The translations under genes and the position numbers were made by a program. From Rhodococcus triatomae (lineage in GTDB: Bacteria > Actinomycetota > Actinomycetes > Mycobacteriales > Mycobacteriaceae), in NCBI RefSeq assembly GCF_014217785.1, contig NZ_CP048814.1, forward strand, positions 3,162,001-3,226,000: a stretch of 64,000 nucleotides of DNA, in the 5' to 3' direction. The notes under the pieces were generated by a model, which did no database searches, was not told the DNA's origin, and saw only the letters and a program-made list of their open reading frames with translations. Below are positions 54,863 to 62,767 of the stretch, piece after piece. The first letter of the stretch is position 1, and every line of letters begins with the position of its first letter.

Positions 54863-55003
54863 ATGGGTATGGCCGCGCGCAAGTCCCGGGCTGAATGGAA
54901 CGCGAGCATCATCGAACTCTCGCAGCAGGTGGACCGGGAACTCGAGGCGCTCCGGCGGGAATCACAGGACCTCTCGCGGTTACTCGACGACAACATCGGT
55001 TGA
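54863..55003 (+). CDS. Small 46-residue protein
   Basis: A short open frame that starts MGMAARKSRAEWNASIIELS with GAGGAAGCAGGA before the ATG. It is helical and charged (QQVDRELEALRRESQDLSRLLDD), like a short coiled coil. It uses typical codons of the genome. No family is recognised; whether it is expressed is unknown. Confidence 0.45.
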   Translation: MGMAARKSRAEWNASIIELSQQVDRELEALRRESQDLSRLLDDNIG

Positions 55004-55056
55004 TCCGCGGGTGTGGTGTGCCGCCGTTGTGAGGTCGGTGTGGGCGGCTGGACCAT

Positions 55057-55641
55057 TTAGCTCGTCGACTCGCGAAGGAAGGAGTCGACGATCCGGGTGA
55101 GGTAGTCCTCGTCGATCGGCCGGCCCGTCAGGAGTACCCGCATGTAGAGCGGTGCGGCGAGCAACTCGTAGGCGATTTCCGGATCCGGGACGTCGACGAT
55201 CTCGCCGGTCTTCCGTGCGCGTTCGAGTAGGAGTTCGACCACGGTCGACCTCGACGACCAGAAATCGTCTCGCGCCTTCTCCGATGCGTCGGACTGCACT
55301 GTGGCCGCGGCGATCTGGAGCGAGGCGCGCCCGGTCGGTGACGCCAGGTAGTCGGCCACCTGTCTCAGGTGGGCGAGCAGATTGCCACGCAGTGAACCCG
55401 TGTCGGGTACCGGCAGAGTCTCGTCGGTCCGGTCGTAGAGCGCGGCCACCAGCAGCGCGCGCGACTCGCTCCAGCGGCGGTACACGGACGTCTCGTGGAC
55501 CCCGGCGCGGTGTGCGACATCGGAGACGGAGAAGCCGCGGATCCCGTACTCGTTGACCGATTCCAGCACGGCGCTGAGCACTGCCGCCTTGAGGTGCGCA
55601 CCGCGCCGCCGGAGCTTCCCGCCGGGGAGTTTGTCGATCAC
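55057..55641 (-). CDS. TetR-family regulator of the DUF3533 gene
   Basis: A 194-residue TetR protein. Helix-turn-helix: YGIRGFSVSDVAHRAGVHETSVYRRWSESRALLVAAL near residues 33-68, in the RRWxS style of a drug-responsive subgroup; the TetR C-terminal domain follows. It is divergent from the DUF3533 transporter-like gene, with two operator-like palindromes in the 96-bp gap. It very probably represses both genes. Confidence 0.88.
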   Translation of the reverse strand: MIDKLPGGKLRRRGAHLKAAVLSAVLESVNEYGIRGFSVSDVAHRAGVHETSVYRRWSESRALLVAALYDRTDETLPVPDTGSLRGNLLAHLRQVADYLASPTGRASLQIAAATVQSDASEKARDDFWSSRSTVVELLLERARKTGEIVDVPDPEIAYELLAAPLYMRVLLTGRPIDEDYLTRIVDSFLRESTS

Positions 55642-55651
55642 ACCTCACCCT

Positions 55652-55724
55652 AACGCAACACATCCTTGCGATGTCGGCGCTTTCCCGGCTACCGTCCGGT
55701 AGTAACGCAAGAGAGTCTTGCGTT
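55652..55724. promoter_or_regulatory. Two operators between tetR and the DUF3533 gene
   Basis: At 55704-55724 perfect arms AACGCAAGA and TCTTGCGTT flank GAG. At 55652-55672 a weaker copy AACGCAAC...CTTGCGAT lies near the tetR start. They are good candidates for TetR binding at both promoters. Confidence 0.75.
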
Positions 55725-55737
55725 GGCGAGGGGCGGA

Positions 55738-57078
55738 ATGGCAATCGACCGATCGGTACTGCGTCACCCTCGCCTGTGGGGTGCGCCGGTGGCGCTCGTC
55801 GCGGTGCTGATGTCGCTCCTCGGCGCGCTCTACCTGTCGAGCACGCTCGACCCGCAACAGCACCTGCACGACTTCCCGATCGCCTTGGTCGTCCGCGACG
55901 ACGGGGAACCGCTCGACGGTGGCTACGAGAACGTCGGTGAGCGCATCGCGCAGGGCCTCGAGGACAACGTGCCGTCCGAGCAGTTCCGGCTCGAGCGGAT
56001 GGGAATCGCCAGGGCCCGTGGAGAATTGGCCTCCGGGGATCTCTACGGCGCGATCGTCGTGCCGGTCGACTTCACCAAACGGCTGTCCATCCTGGGGCAG
56101 GGCAGTGTCATCCCGGGAGAGATGGAAAAGCCCGTCATCACCGTCTACAGCAACCCGCGCCTGGGCATCGGCGGCGCCGAGGTGATGGACCGGTTCACCG
56201 CCGAGGCGCTGGGGCAGGTCGTCGAGACGGTCGGAGCCGAACTCACCGCGCGGGTGGACGCCGAACTCGCGGACGGTGCCGCGTCGGTGCCGGGCGCCGC
56301 CCGAATCGCCTTGGCGGAGCCGGTGCAGGTGCTCGAGGTCGACTTCGCGCCCCTACCCGACGGGATCGGCAACGGGCTCGCGGTCTTCTTCTTCGCGCTG
56401 GCCATCGTCCTCGCAGGCTTCACCGGATCGATGATCGTGCACTCGATCGTCGACGGGCACCTCGGCTACACGCCGACTGAGTACGGCCCCTTCTACGTGC
56501 ACGAACCACATGCCGGACTCTCCCGTCTCCAGACCCTGTTGATCAAGTGGGCGCTGGTGGTGGTGATCGCCGGTGTGGTCGCGGCCCTGTACCTGTGGAT
56601 CGCGACGGCGATGGGCATGCCGGTTCCCTCGCCCGGGCAGTTGTGGCTGTTCTCGGCACTGTCCATCGCGGCCGTCGGGATACTCGCCACGTCGATCCTG
56701 GTCGTGTTCGGCACTCCCGGGCTGCTGGTCAATCTCGTGCTGTTCATCATCCTGGGCCTGCCGTCGTCCGGGGCGACGGTGCCGCTCGAAGCGAGCCCGC
56801 AATTCTTCTCGGTGCTGGCTCCGCTCGAACCGATGTACCAGGTGCACCGCGGAGTCCAGGCAATCCTGTTCTTCGGCGGCGGAGAGCGCGTGACGGGCGC
56901 CGTCGTGGCGCTGCTCGTCGTGCTCGCGCTCGGGCTCGTCCTGGGCGTGGTCGCGGCAGCCGTCTACGACCGCCGGGGCTGGCATCGGGTGCCTCGAGAA
57001 GCCGAGCCCCCGACGGATCCGGCCGCCCCGGATCTGCCACACCGTTCCGGGTCAGTCCGCACGCGAGTCCCGAGCTGA
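55738..57078 (+). CDS. DUF3533/YhgE-like membrane protein
   Basis: A 446-residue membrane protein. One helix at residues 15-37 (VALVAVLMSLLGALYLSSTL), an extracellular domain of about 170 residues, then five further helices (for example GLAVFFFALAIVLAGFTGSMI, LLIKWALVVVIAGVVAALYL and VVALLVVLALGLVLGVVAAAVY). This is the ABC-2-like YhgE/Pip fold of DUF3533 proteins. Such genes under TetR control are often involved in export or tolerance of lipophilic compounds. No ATPase gene lies nearby. Confidence 0.82.
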   Translation: MAIDRSVLRHPRLWGAPVALVAVLMSLLGALYLSSTLDPQQHLHDFPIALVVRDDGEPLDGGYENVGERIAQGLEDNVPSEQFRLERMGIARARGELASGDLYGAIVVPVDFTKRLSILGQGSVIPGEMEKPVITVYSNPRLGIGGAEVMDRFTAEALGQVVETVGAELTARVDAELADGAASVPGAARIALAEPVQVLEVDFAPLPDGIGNGLAVFFFALAIVLAGFTGSMIVHSIVDGHLGYTPTEYGPFYVHEPHAGLSRLQTLLIKWALVVVIAGVVAALYLWIATAMGMPVPSPGQLWLFSALSIAAVGILATSILVVFGTPGLLVNLVLFIILGLPSSGATVPLEASPQFFSVLAPLEPMYQVHRGVQAILFFGGGERVTGAVVALLVVLALGLVLGVVAAAVYDRRGWHRVPREAEPPTDPAAPDLPHRSGSVRTRVPS

Positions 57079-57199
57079 ACGGGCGTGAGCGGGGGCCGAA
57101 CTCCGACATGTCGCTCGGCGCGACGTGGTGGATCGCCGCACCGGATTGTGAGTGCGATGACGGTGAGCAGGTCGGAGTGCCGGCTGCGGCCACGGTGAC

Positions 57200-57235
57200 G
57201 AGTTGGGGCACTGGGTGATTCCGATCGAGTGAGTG
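57200..57235. repeat. Relic of the DUF3558 gene junction
   Basis: CACTGGGTGATTCCGATCGAG closely resembles the junction CACTGGTTGGTTCCGATCGAG that ends the 138-residue gene and starts DUF3558 at 2690, and its relics at 61503 and 63319. No genes remain around it. It marks a further, decayed cassette. Confidence 0.5.
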
Positions 57236-57244
57236 AGTCCCAGC

Positions 57245-57309
57245 GATCCGCGCCCTTCTTCGTGTCGTTGCCCTCGAAGGTTCGAGAGCAACGACGTGAA
57301 GAACGGTGC
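57245..57309. repeat. Palindrome family A, divergent copy
   Basis: Arms CTTCTTCGTGTCGTTGCCCT and its near complement around the same CTCGAAGGTTCGAGAG core. The order relic junction then palindrome is as at 61503-61609. Confidence 0.6.
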
Positions 57310-57382
57310 GGCTGCGACAGGGGTCTTCTGCCGGATTCGAAGTCACGCCTCAGTGAAGGGCAGGTCCCGAAGGAGCTGCGAC

Positions 57383-57796
57383 GCAGGAAACGCGATCGCC
57401 CATGCCAGAGCTTCTGGTCTCACTGGTGTACCGGCATTGTCCTGGGTAGTGATTCCTCGTGGTGCCACCGCGATCGCAGCCGACGAGGAAGCCCGACAGG
57501 AGTGGGCGGCGTCGCACGCGCCGGTGTTACTGGACGACCACAACGAGGCGGTCGCTAATCGAGGTCACACACTGGCCACGGCTCTGGGAGTGGCCGAGGA
57601 GGTCACCGAGGCACTCGCCTCGGCCGGGTTGCATCACAATGCAGGCAAGGTCGACGTGCGATTCCAGAAGCGGCACGGAGCGAAGGGCGACGTGCTGGCC
57701 AAGAGTGAGCGGCGGACCGCCCAGTGGCTGGCATCCGGCAAGGGTGCTAACGGGCTGCCGGTGGGCTGGCGAGCGGGCCGGTCGGAGTGCCCATGA
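57383..57796 (+). pseudogene. Relic resembling the HD region of a type I Cas3
   Basis: A stretch of about 135 residues without start codon. It contains DEEARQEWAASHAPVLLDDHNEAVANRG, then EALASAGLHHNAGKVDVRFQKRHGA and LAKSERRTAQWLASGKGANGLPVGW. The pattern DDH...GLHH(D)xGKxDxRFQ followed by LPxGWRHE is that of the C-terminal HD domain of Cas3 in subtype I-G (I-U) systems. Here Asn replaces the metal-binding Asp of HHDxGK, and the frame breaks off after GW. The start and most of the protein are gone. Assignment is by motif memory and should be tested. Confidence 0.45.
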
Positions 57797-57905
57797 TCCC
57801 TTGAATGTCGCGTCCAGGTATGGCGATCGCGCGCAGTACAGCGTGTTCGTTGTGGACATCTCCCCGGCTCGGTTGGTCCGCCTCGAGCGGGAAATGACTT
57901 CGGTC
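57789..57905 (+). pseudogene. Relic resembling Cas2
   Basis: Directly after the Cas3-like relic, in another frame, RYGDRAQYSVFVVDISPARLVRLEREMTSV matches the middle of Cas2 (YGxRxQYSVFxxxLxxxxLxRL). The N-terminal DxA strand and the C-terminus are missing. Having cas3-like and cas2-like pieces side by side suggests that the genes between were deleted from a type I CRISPR-Cas locus. Confidence 0.45.
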
Positions 57906-58098
57906 TTCGTCGATCATTATCTAATTCCGAGGTGTTTCGCGAGCGCCCCGTCGGTGCGGGATTTCCCGGGGAGCGCTCGCGTGGATGTTTCCGCAGGTAG
58001 AGGGTAGGTTCGTGCCGAACGACCGCCTTGGGTGCTGGAAAGCGGAGCGCTCGCGGAGAGGGTGTTCCGATTCTGGTCAGAGGGGGTAAATCTGAGGT

Positions 58099-58137
58099 AT
58101 TGTCGCATCTCCTTCGGGAGGCGCCATTCGTTGAGGC
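58099..58137 (+). other. Single sequence resembling a CRISPR repeat
   Basis: About 39 bp with internal hairpin GCATCTCCTTCGGGAGGCGC and an ATTCGTTGAGGC-like end, similar in style to subtype I-G repeats that end in ATTGAAGC or ATTGAGGC. Only one copy is seen, about 200 bp after the Cas2-like relic, so it is not an array. Confidence 0.25.
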
Positions 58138-58190
58138 GCCGTTCGGCGCCCAGCGCAGCTGTGCCGGCAAAAGAGCTGTGCACGACCGAA

Positions 58191-58820
58191 TCAACTCTTA
58201 GCGGCGCGCCTCGTTATTCTGCTTTTTCGACGGTCATTCCAATGCTGCTGGATTTCGCCGAGGTAGGTATTCGGAAGTGGTAAGTCAGGTGACGAGTCCA
58301 TGGGCGTGAAAATTAGATCCACTGCGCGCATCGCGCGATTTCGGGCACCACTGAAGACGAGACCGTACTGCGCAGCGATAGTGCAGATTCGGGCGACGGG
58401 AGGATCTGAAGGTTGGGTGTGACGGTTCAGCCAGTCGGGCTCGATTCGAATCCTGTCCTTCCCGCTTTGAAATATCTGATGATAGAAGGCTTCTTCATCG
58501 CGGGAGGGGAGCTGTGTAACACCGGGCGTTTCGACTATGCGAGCAAATGTCATCCGCCTGAGGGGTAGTCCGCTTAGCCGATTGGCTGCGTAGACGTACC
58601 CGTGTTGTAATGCTATGCGACCCATTTCCTCGGCGGGTAGCCTCACGCGCGCAGCGGTGACATGCACCCATTCGTCGCGCCCGAAGTGCCGTGCAAACCT
58701 GGCCCGTGCGCTGTCCTCCGATTCGAGGTGGGCGATGGCGCGGAGGACGAGGAAGGGGGTCGTGATCATGCCAATAGTTACTGCGACGACCACGATCGGC
58801 ACGAAAATGTCGTCACCCAT
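58191..58820 (-). CDS. Membrane-anchored protein in the lower-GC secretion island
   Basis: A 209-residue protein of unknown family. It has an N-terminal transmembrane helix (IFVPIVVVAVTIGMITTPFLVL) and a soluble cytoplasmic or external part rich in Arg. Third-position GC is clearly lower than in its neighbours outside the island. The start overlaps the preceding gene by 8 bp, so it belongs to the WXG-like operon. It might be an immunity or accessory protein for the predicted secreted protein; this is inference from position only. Confidence 0.6.
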   Translation of the reverse strand: MGDDIFVPIVVVAVTIGMITTPFLVLRAIAHLESEDSARARFARHFGRDEWVHVTAARVRLPAEEMGRIALQHGYVYAANRLSGLPLRRMTFARIVETPGVTQLPSRDEEAFYHQIFQSGKDRIRIEPDWLNRHTQPSDPPVARICTIAAQYGLVFSGARNRAMRAVDLIFTPMDSSPDLPLPNTYLGEIQQHWNDRRKSRITRRAAKS

Positions 58821-59574
58821 TGTAGTTGGCGCTCCTTGCGACTTCTGATGGCTCCCGCTGCGGAGTGCTCACTCCATCGGGGGTGGCTCCACTATCGGAT
58901 CCGAACGTGAGGGTATTGGCAAAGTTTGACAAAATATGATCGAAATCATTCCAGGCATCTGCAAAGGCTGATGACATGTCAAATATTACCAGATTCATCC
59001 CGTCCGGAGATAATGTGAGAATTTGCTTACTGAATGACCTGCAGGTGAGCCCCTCTTGTTCTTCCAAATGAAGTTCGTGAACTTTGTGAACGGAGATGCT
59101 CGGGCCGGAATTCAGGAAATCTCTGGAGTACGAAAACTGAGTTTTGCTCGATCTTAGCGACTCCTCCAGCGCAGCGACGCCGGCTTGTTGAACTTTACTC
59201 TCCGATTCGTTGTCGATATTTGGAATTTCTAACTCCACGACACTTATGCACAAAGTGGCGAATGTGCTACCGCCGTGAGCGGGTGTCGTTATGACGCCGA
59301 ACCATACCGCACCGTTCTCCACGAGGCTGTCTGCAAGTTCGTTCAGGAGTGAAAAATCAGGGTCGCGATCCGGTGTGTCGGATATTCCGGCGCTTCCGGC
59401 TGATGAAAGCTTCACCCATTCTCGTTCTCGTTTAGTTGGGTCGCCGAGAATTGGTATTTCGTGGAACCCTGGTAACGGCGTAAAAGAAACTCGGTGCGAG
59501 TCAACCATTCGATATCCATTGTTTGGTGCTTGCGAGTTGTCGCCAGGAAAGTTGACATCTCGGATGACATCCAC
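58813..59574 (-). CDS. Unknown protein in the lower-GC secretion island
   Basis: A 253-residue soluble protein without signal or membrane segment. It is rich in Ser, Asn and Asp, unusual for this genome, and coded by distinctly lower-GC DNA. Features such as VSFTPLPGFHEIP, WVKLSSAGSAG and FDMSSAFADAWNDFDHILSNFANTL do not match a family I know. It follows the WXG-type protein gene by 6 bp and overlaps the next gene. A chaperone or immunity role is possible but not shown. Confidence 0.6.
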   Translation of the reverse strand: MDVIRDVNFPGDNSQAPNNGYRMVDSHRVSFTPLPGFHEIPILGDPTKREREWVKLSSAGSAGISDTPDRDPDFSLLNELADSLVENGAVWFGVITTPAHGGSTFATLCISVVELEIPNIDNESESKVQQAGVAALEESLRSSKTQFSYSRDFLNSGPSISVHKVHELHLEEQEGLTCRSFSKQILTLSPDGMNLVIFDMSSAFADAWNDFDHILSNFANTLTFGSDSGATPDGVSTPQREPSEVARSANYNG

Positions 59575-59580
59575 TGCCCA

Positions 59581-60609
59581 CTAAATCACCCCCAGTGTCT
59601 CCGTGACCTTTCCGGCGGTGATGGTGTACCGGACCGATTCGCCGAGGACTTTCAGCGGTGGAATAGCTCCGACTGCATCACTGGCAAGGGTTTTGACTGT
59701 GTCGATCCCGATTGGTTCGTCGCTGGCAGCTGCAACGGTGGCATGGCCGATGAGGGCGGCGCCTGACAGTGCCGCGGATGTTCCGAGAAGAGCAACTGCT
59801 ACCGGGCCACCGATGCCTGTCGCCGCGACGACGGTCCCGGCTACAGCGATAACGGTGCTGGCCGTGGACAGCCCATCCGAGATTTTCTCGATGACATCCG
59901 CGTGCTCTTTGATGAACTCGACGACCATCTCGGCCATCTGTTTGTGGATGTCGATGACGTCGCCGATGAGGTCGCCGAGGCGTTCGAAGAATCCTTGGTC
60001 CGGTGCCTCGTCCGCGGCGGCGCGGAGCTGTGCCGCGATTGCCAGAGCGAGTTCCTGGTGGCGCCTGGACAGGGCTTTAGCCTGCTCGATGATGGCGTCG
60101 AGTTCGTTCTTCGCGCGCCGCACGGAGTCGGTAGCCGCGTCGAGACGTGCTTGTGCAGCGCTGAGTTCGTGCGGATCCGTGTAGGTTCGGCCTTGCTCGG
60201 CCCATCCTGGATGCCGTTCGGCGTCTGCAACGGCGCGCTTGGCAGCGGCCGCCTCGGCCTCCAAGGTGGTGGCGTTGCGTTGAAACGAAGCCAGATCGCT
60301 GCTCCACCCGTCGAGGGCGTTGCTCGCCTTCCGCAGGGATTCGCCAGCGGTGTCCAACTGTGCTGGGAGTTCGCCAACCCTGCTGCGAAAGGCGTTCGCG
60401 GCTTCACCGCGCCAGATTCCGTCGGAGTATCCGATGCCGGAAAGCGCAGTGTGGGCCTGTCGGAGCCGATCCGCCACGCTCATCAGTTCAGCGGCCGCGT
60501 CCGCCGCGACCTGCGCTCGACCTGGGGTGGGATCGCCTCCCAACGCTGGGAACAGTTCGTCGCGGGTACCGGTGGGTGAGCTGTCCAGCATGTGAGCGCG
60601 GGTCATCAC
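59581..60609 (-). CDS. Type VII secretion-type protein with WxG-like N-terminus
   Basis: A 342-residue protein. Residues 20-120 form a helical hairpin with a WxG motif (GIWRGEAANAFRSRVGELPAQL), as in T7SS-secreted proteins of actinobacteria. A second helical stretch to about 220 is followed by a hydrophobic Gly/Ala region (TVIAVAGTVVAATGIGGPVAVALLGTSAALSGAALIG). It ends soon after at VTETLGVI. Many proteins of this layout carry a C-terminal toxin domain; here none is seen. It overlaps the small gene before it by ATGA. Confidence 0.75.
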   Translation of the reverse strand: MMTRAHMLDSSPTGTRDELFPALGGDPTPGRAQVAADAAAELMSVADRLRQAHTALSGIGYSDGIWRGEAANAFRSRVGELPAQLDTAGESLRKASNALDGWSSDLASFQRNATTLEAEAAAAKRAVADAERHPGWAEQGRTYTDPHELSAAQARLDAATDSVRRAKNELDAIIEQAKALSRRHQELALAIAAQLRAAADEAPDQGFFERLGDLIGDVIDIHKQMAEMVVEFIKEHADVIEKISDGLSTASTVIAVAGTVVAATGIGGPVAVALLGTSAALSGAALIGHATVAAASDEPIGIDTVKTLASDAVGAIPPLKVLGESVRYTITAGKVTETLGVI

Positions 60610-61004
60610 AAGCCCGCGAGGCTGTGGCCGGTGCGAGCCGGGGGCGAGACCCCGTCGACACCGGGAGCGGTGGTCGATCCGCCCGGCAAGGGCCCCGCCT
60701 CAGCGAGTGCGGCGCCGCACGTATCGAAGGACTGTGAGGTCGCGTCGTCCTGGAGAACGTAGGCATCCTTGGTCGCGCGCATCACTGTGACGAGTCCCTC
60801 GGTCGCTTCGCCAATCTTCTTGACGCCGTATCCCCATTCGTTGTTGAAGGATCCCGCGGCCACGTCCAGCGCCCGGATTCCCATCCCCTCCACCGCGGCG
60901 TCCACCAACTGTCGTGTGGCCGTCGCCATATCCTCCGCCGCTGTTTCGAGTGTGGTCGTCAGCTGTTCGAATGCAACCACATCGATATACAGATCGTCAG
61001 ACAT
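60606..61004 (-). CDS. WXG100/ESX target-like small protein
   Basis: A 132-residue protein, first of the island operon. LYIDVVAFEQLTTTLETAAEDMATATRQLVDA and a WGYG turn (GSFNNEWGYGVKKIGEATEGLVTVM) give the helix-turn-helix hairpin of ESX/EspC-like secretion partners. A disordered tail follows. It should pair with the 342-residue protein coded next (ATGA overlap). No secretion-machinery gene is in this window. Confidence 0.75.
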   Translation of the reverse strand: MSDDLYIDVVAFEQLTTTLETAAEDMATATRQLVDAAVEGMGIRALDVAAGSFNNEWGYGVKKIGEATEGLVTVMRATKDAYVLQDDATSQSFDTCGAALAEAGPLPGGSTTAPGVDGVSPPARTGHSLAGL

Positions 61005-61092
61005 TGATCCCCCCTGTGCCGTCGCTGCTACGCAGCGTCGAATTGCGCAATCAGGACAGTACCGCAGCTTTCCGTCCGACCTCCATCGGGAT

Positions 61093-61206
61093 TCGGGACT
61101 GACCCCGCTTCGGTTGACAGGTGGGGTTGATAGGTCAGGCCGCGGTTGCGACGCTGGTGGTTGTCTCGAATTCGAGCGGGGTCAGTCCAATACGCGGCGA
61201 GTGCGG
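61093..61206 (-). mobile_element. Relic of an IS3-type element (transposase C-terminus and end)
   Basis: The minus strand reads PRIGLTPLEFETTTSVATAA and stop, like the last residues of an IS3-family OrfB (xGLTPxEFE). Downstream TGACCCCGCTTCGGTTGACA looks like a terminal end of such an element. No other part is present. Assignment is by pattern only. Confidence 0.45.
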
Positions 61207-61259
61207 TGGAGGTATGTGAGTACGCGACCGCTATGAGGAAGGGTTGGCGCTGGCGTTCC

Positions 61260-61468
61260 TGTCGACGACGCTTGAAAACGAGGCCATAGCGCCGGTCGAA
61301 AACGAGGCCACCCAGGCAGATTGGATGGGTGATCTCTGTGGAGGATTGGGCTCTGATCCGGCGGCTGGTGGCGGACGGTGTTCCGCAGCGTCAGGTCGAC
61401 GGTGGAGCGGGCGTTGGCCTCAGACCGGCCGCCGAAGTACGAGCGTGCGGCGGTGCCGACATCCTTCA
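61260..61468 (+). mobile_element. Relic of an IS21-family left end and istA start
   Basis: Two copies of GAAAACGAGGCCA (61273 and 61296) are like the multiple terminal repeats of IS21 elements. They are followed by ISVEDWALIRRLVADGVPQRQV and, after a frameshift, STVERALASDRPPKYERA, the typical first 60 residues of IstA. It breaks off at about 61468 where the DUF3558 relic begins. The rest of istA and istB is missing. Confidence 0.7.
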
Positions 61469-61535
61469 CGCCGCAGACGGCGAGGGAGCGCGAGTGGGTC
61501 ACTGGTTGGTTCCGATCGAGTGGTAGCCGCCGAGG
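61469..61535 (-). pseudogene. 5' relic of a DUF3558 gene with preceding gene tail
   Basis: Minus strand: GYHSIGTNQ and stop (last codons of the 138-residue gene), overlapping GTGA, then the first codons MTHSRSLAV of DUF3558. After these it changes into the IS21 relic. It is the remnant of a third tandem cassette cut by the insertion. Confidence 0.7.
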
Positions 61536-61541
61536 TTCGCG

Positions 61542-61609
61542 ATCCGCGGACGTTGTGTGCACCGTGCTCTCGAAGGTTCGGGGGCGCGGTGTGCAGTATG
61601 TCCGCGGAT
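61542..61609. repeat. Palindrome family A, copy in the tandem array
   Basis: Arms ATCCGCGGAC and GTCCGCGGAT, internal GTGCACCG/CGGTGTGC and core CTCTCGAAGGTTCGGGGG. It lay directly downstream of DUF3558 copy 2 before the IS481 element entered. Confidence 0.75.
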
Positions 61610-61641
61610 TTGGGGCGCCGTCGGTGTTCGTGCGGGCTAGA

Positions 61642-62762
61642 TGTTGCGGGTCATGACGTTGTAGACACCGGACCACGGTTGGGCCGAACAAGGCGGACGG
61701 GTCCTTCGACGGCAGGATGAGAAGTACCACCAACTCGTCCACCCGCCAGAAAGACCCGTCCGTGACCCACAGTAATGCTCCGCTGTCCGTCGAAGGCCGC
61801 CGCCGACTCGTCGAACGCTGTCAACACCGCCCGATCGCCCACGTCGCCGCCGAGATGGGCATTTCCCGCGCCTGCGCCAGCAAATGGATCAACCGGTACC
61901 GCCAATCCGGCGAGCATGGCCTGCTCGACCGATCCAGCGTCCCGCACCACCAACCGACAGCCACCCCGGACCAGGTCGTGGCCCGAATCGAAGCCTTGCG
62001 GCGCGAGAGGAAGTGGTCAGCCCGGCGCATCGCCTTCGAACTCGCTGCCGAGGGCATCAGGATTTCGGTCCGCACCGTCAGCCGTCACCTGGTCCGCCTC
62101 GGCCTGAACCGGCGTAGATTCCTCGACCCGACCGGTGCCGACAACCGCACACCGGCGGCCACGATCGTCGCCCGATACCCCGGCCACATGGTGCATGTCG
62201 ATGTGAAGAAGGTCGGCCGGATTCCCGACGGAGGCGGATGGCGGATGCACGGCCGTGGCAGCGGCCATGCCAAGAAGGTCGACCGGAGCAAGAAGCGCGG
62301 CACCCGCACTGGATACGTGTACCTGCACTCGATCGTCGACGGGTTTTCCCGACTCGCTTATACCGAAGCCCTCGCCGACGAGAAAGGCGTCACCGCAGTC
62401 GGGTTCATCAACCGGGCGAAGGCGTTCTTCGTCGCCCACGGTATCGCCCGGTTCACCCGGGTCGTCACCGACAACGGCTCCTGCTACCGGTCGGCGGTGT
62501 TCGCCCGCACTCTCGCCGGCACCCGGCATCAGTTCATCCGGCCCTACACCCCACGGCACAACGGCAAGGTCGAACGTTACAACCGCATCCTGGCCGAGGA
62601 GTTCCTCTACGCCCGCGACTGGACCAGTGAGACCCAACGAGCGGAGGCCCTCGCTGTGTGGAACGTCCACTACAACTACCATCGACCCCATCACTGCCGC
62701 CGGGAACCGGCCGCCAGCGACCCTGCTTCACGCCGGTGTCACCAACGTCATGGCCTCATACA
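61642..62762 (+). mobile_element. IS481-family insertion sequence, complete
   Basis: 1121 bp with ends TGT...ACA, as the IS481 family requires. The terminal inverted repeats match at about 22 of 30 positions (left TGTTGCGGGTCATGACG, right complement TGTATGAGGCCATGACG). A 6-bp target duplication GCTAGA flanks it (61636-61641 and 62763-62768). Removing the element restores a junction like that at copy 1 (GCTAGAGCCGGTCGG). It carries one transposase gene, frameshifted near its end. Confidence 0.9.
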
Positions 62763-62767
62763 GCTAG
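61762..62767 (+). pseudogene. IS481 transposase, frameshifted near C-terminus
   Basis: A DDE transposase of about 335 residues. An N-terminal helix-turn-helix (PIAHVAAEMGISRACASKWINRY) and a second (SARRIAFELAAEGIRISVRTVSRHL) precede the catalytic core with Asp in HVDVKKVG, Asp in VVTDNGS and Glu in NGKVERYNR. About position 62690 one extra base shifts HYNYHRPH out of frame; the proper end TAAGNRPPATLLHAG lies in the next frame. The stop TAG comes from the target duplication. The unshifted frame runs on to 63096, antisense to DUF3558. The GTG at 61762 is the likely start. Confidence 0.85.

Noticed and set aside
61182-61742. A 186-codon minus-strand frame across the mobile-element relics
   Set aside because: It passes through unrelated pieces (IS481 end, palindrome, DUF3558 relic, IS21 end) and is open by chance.
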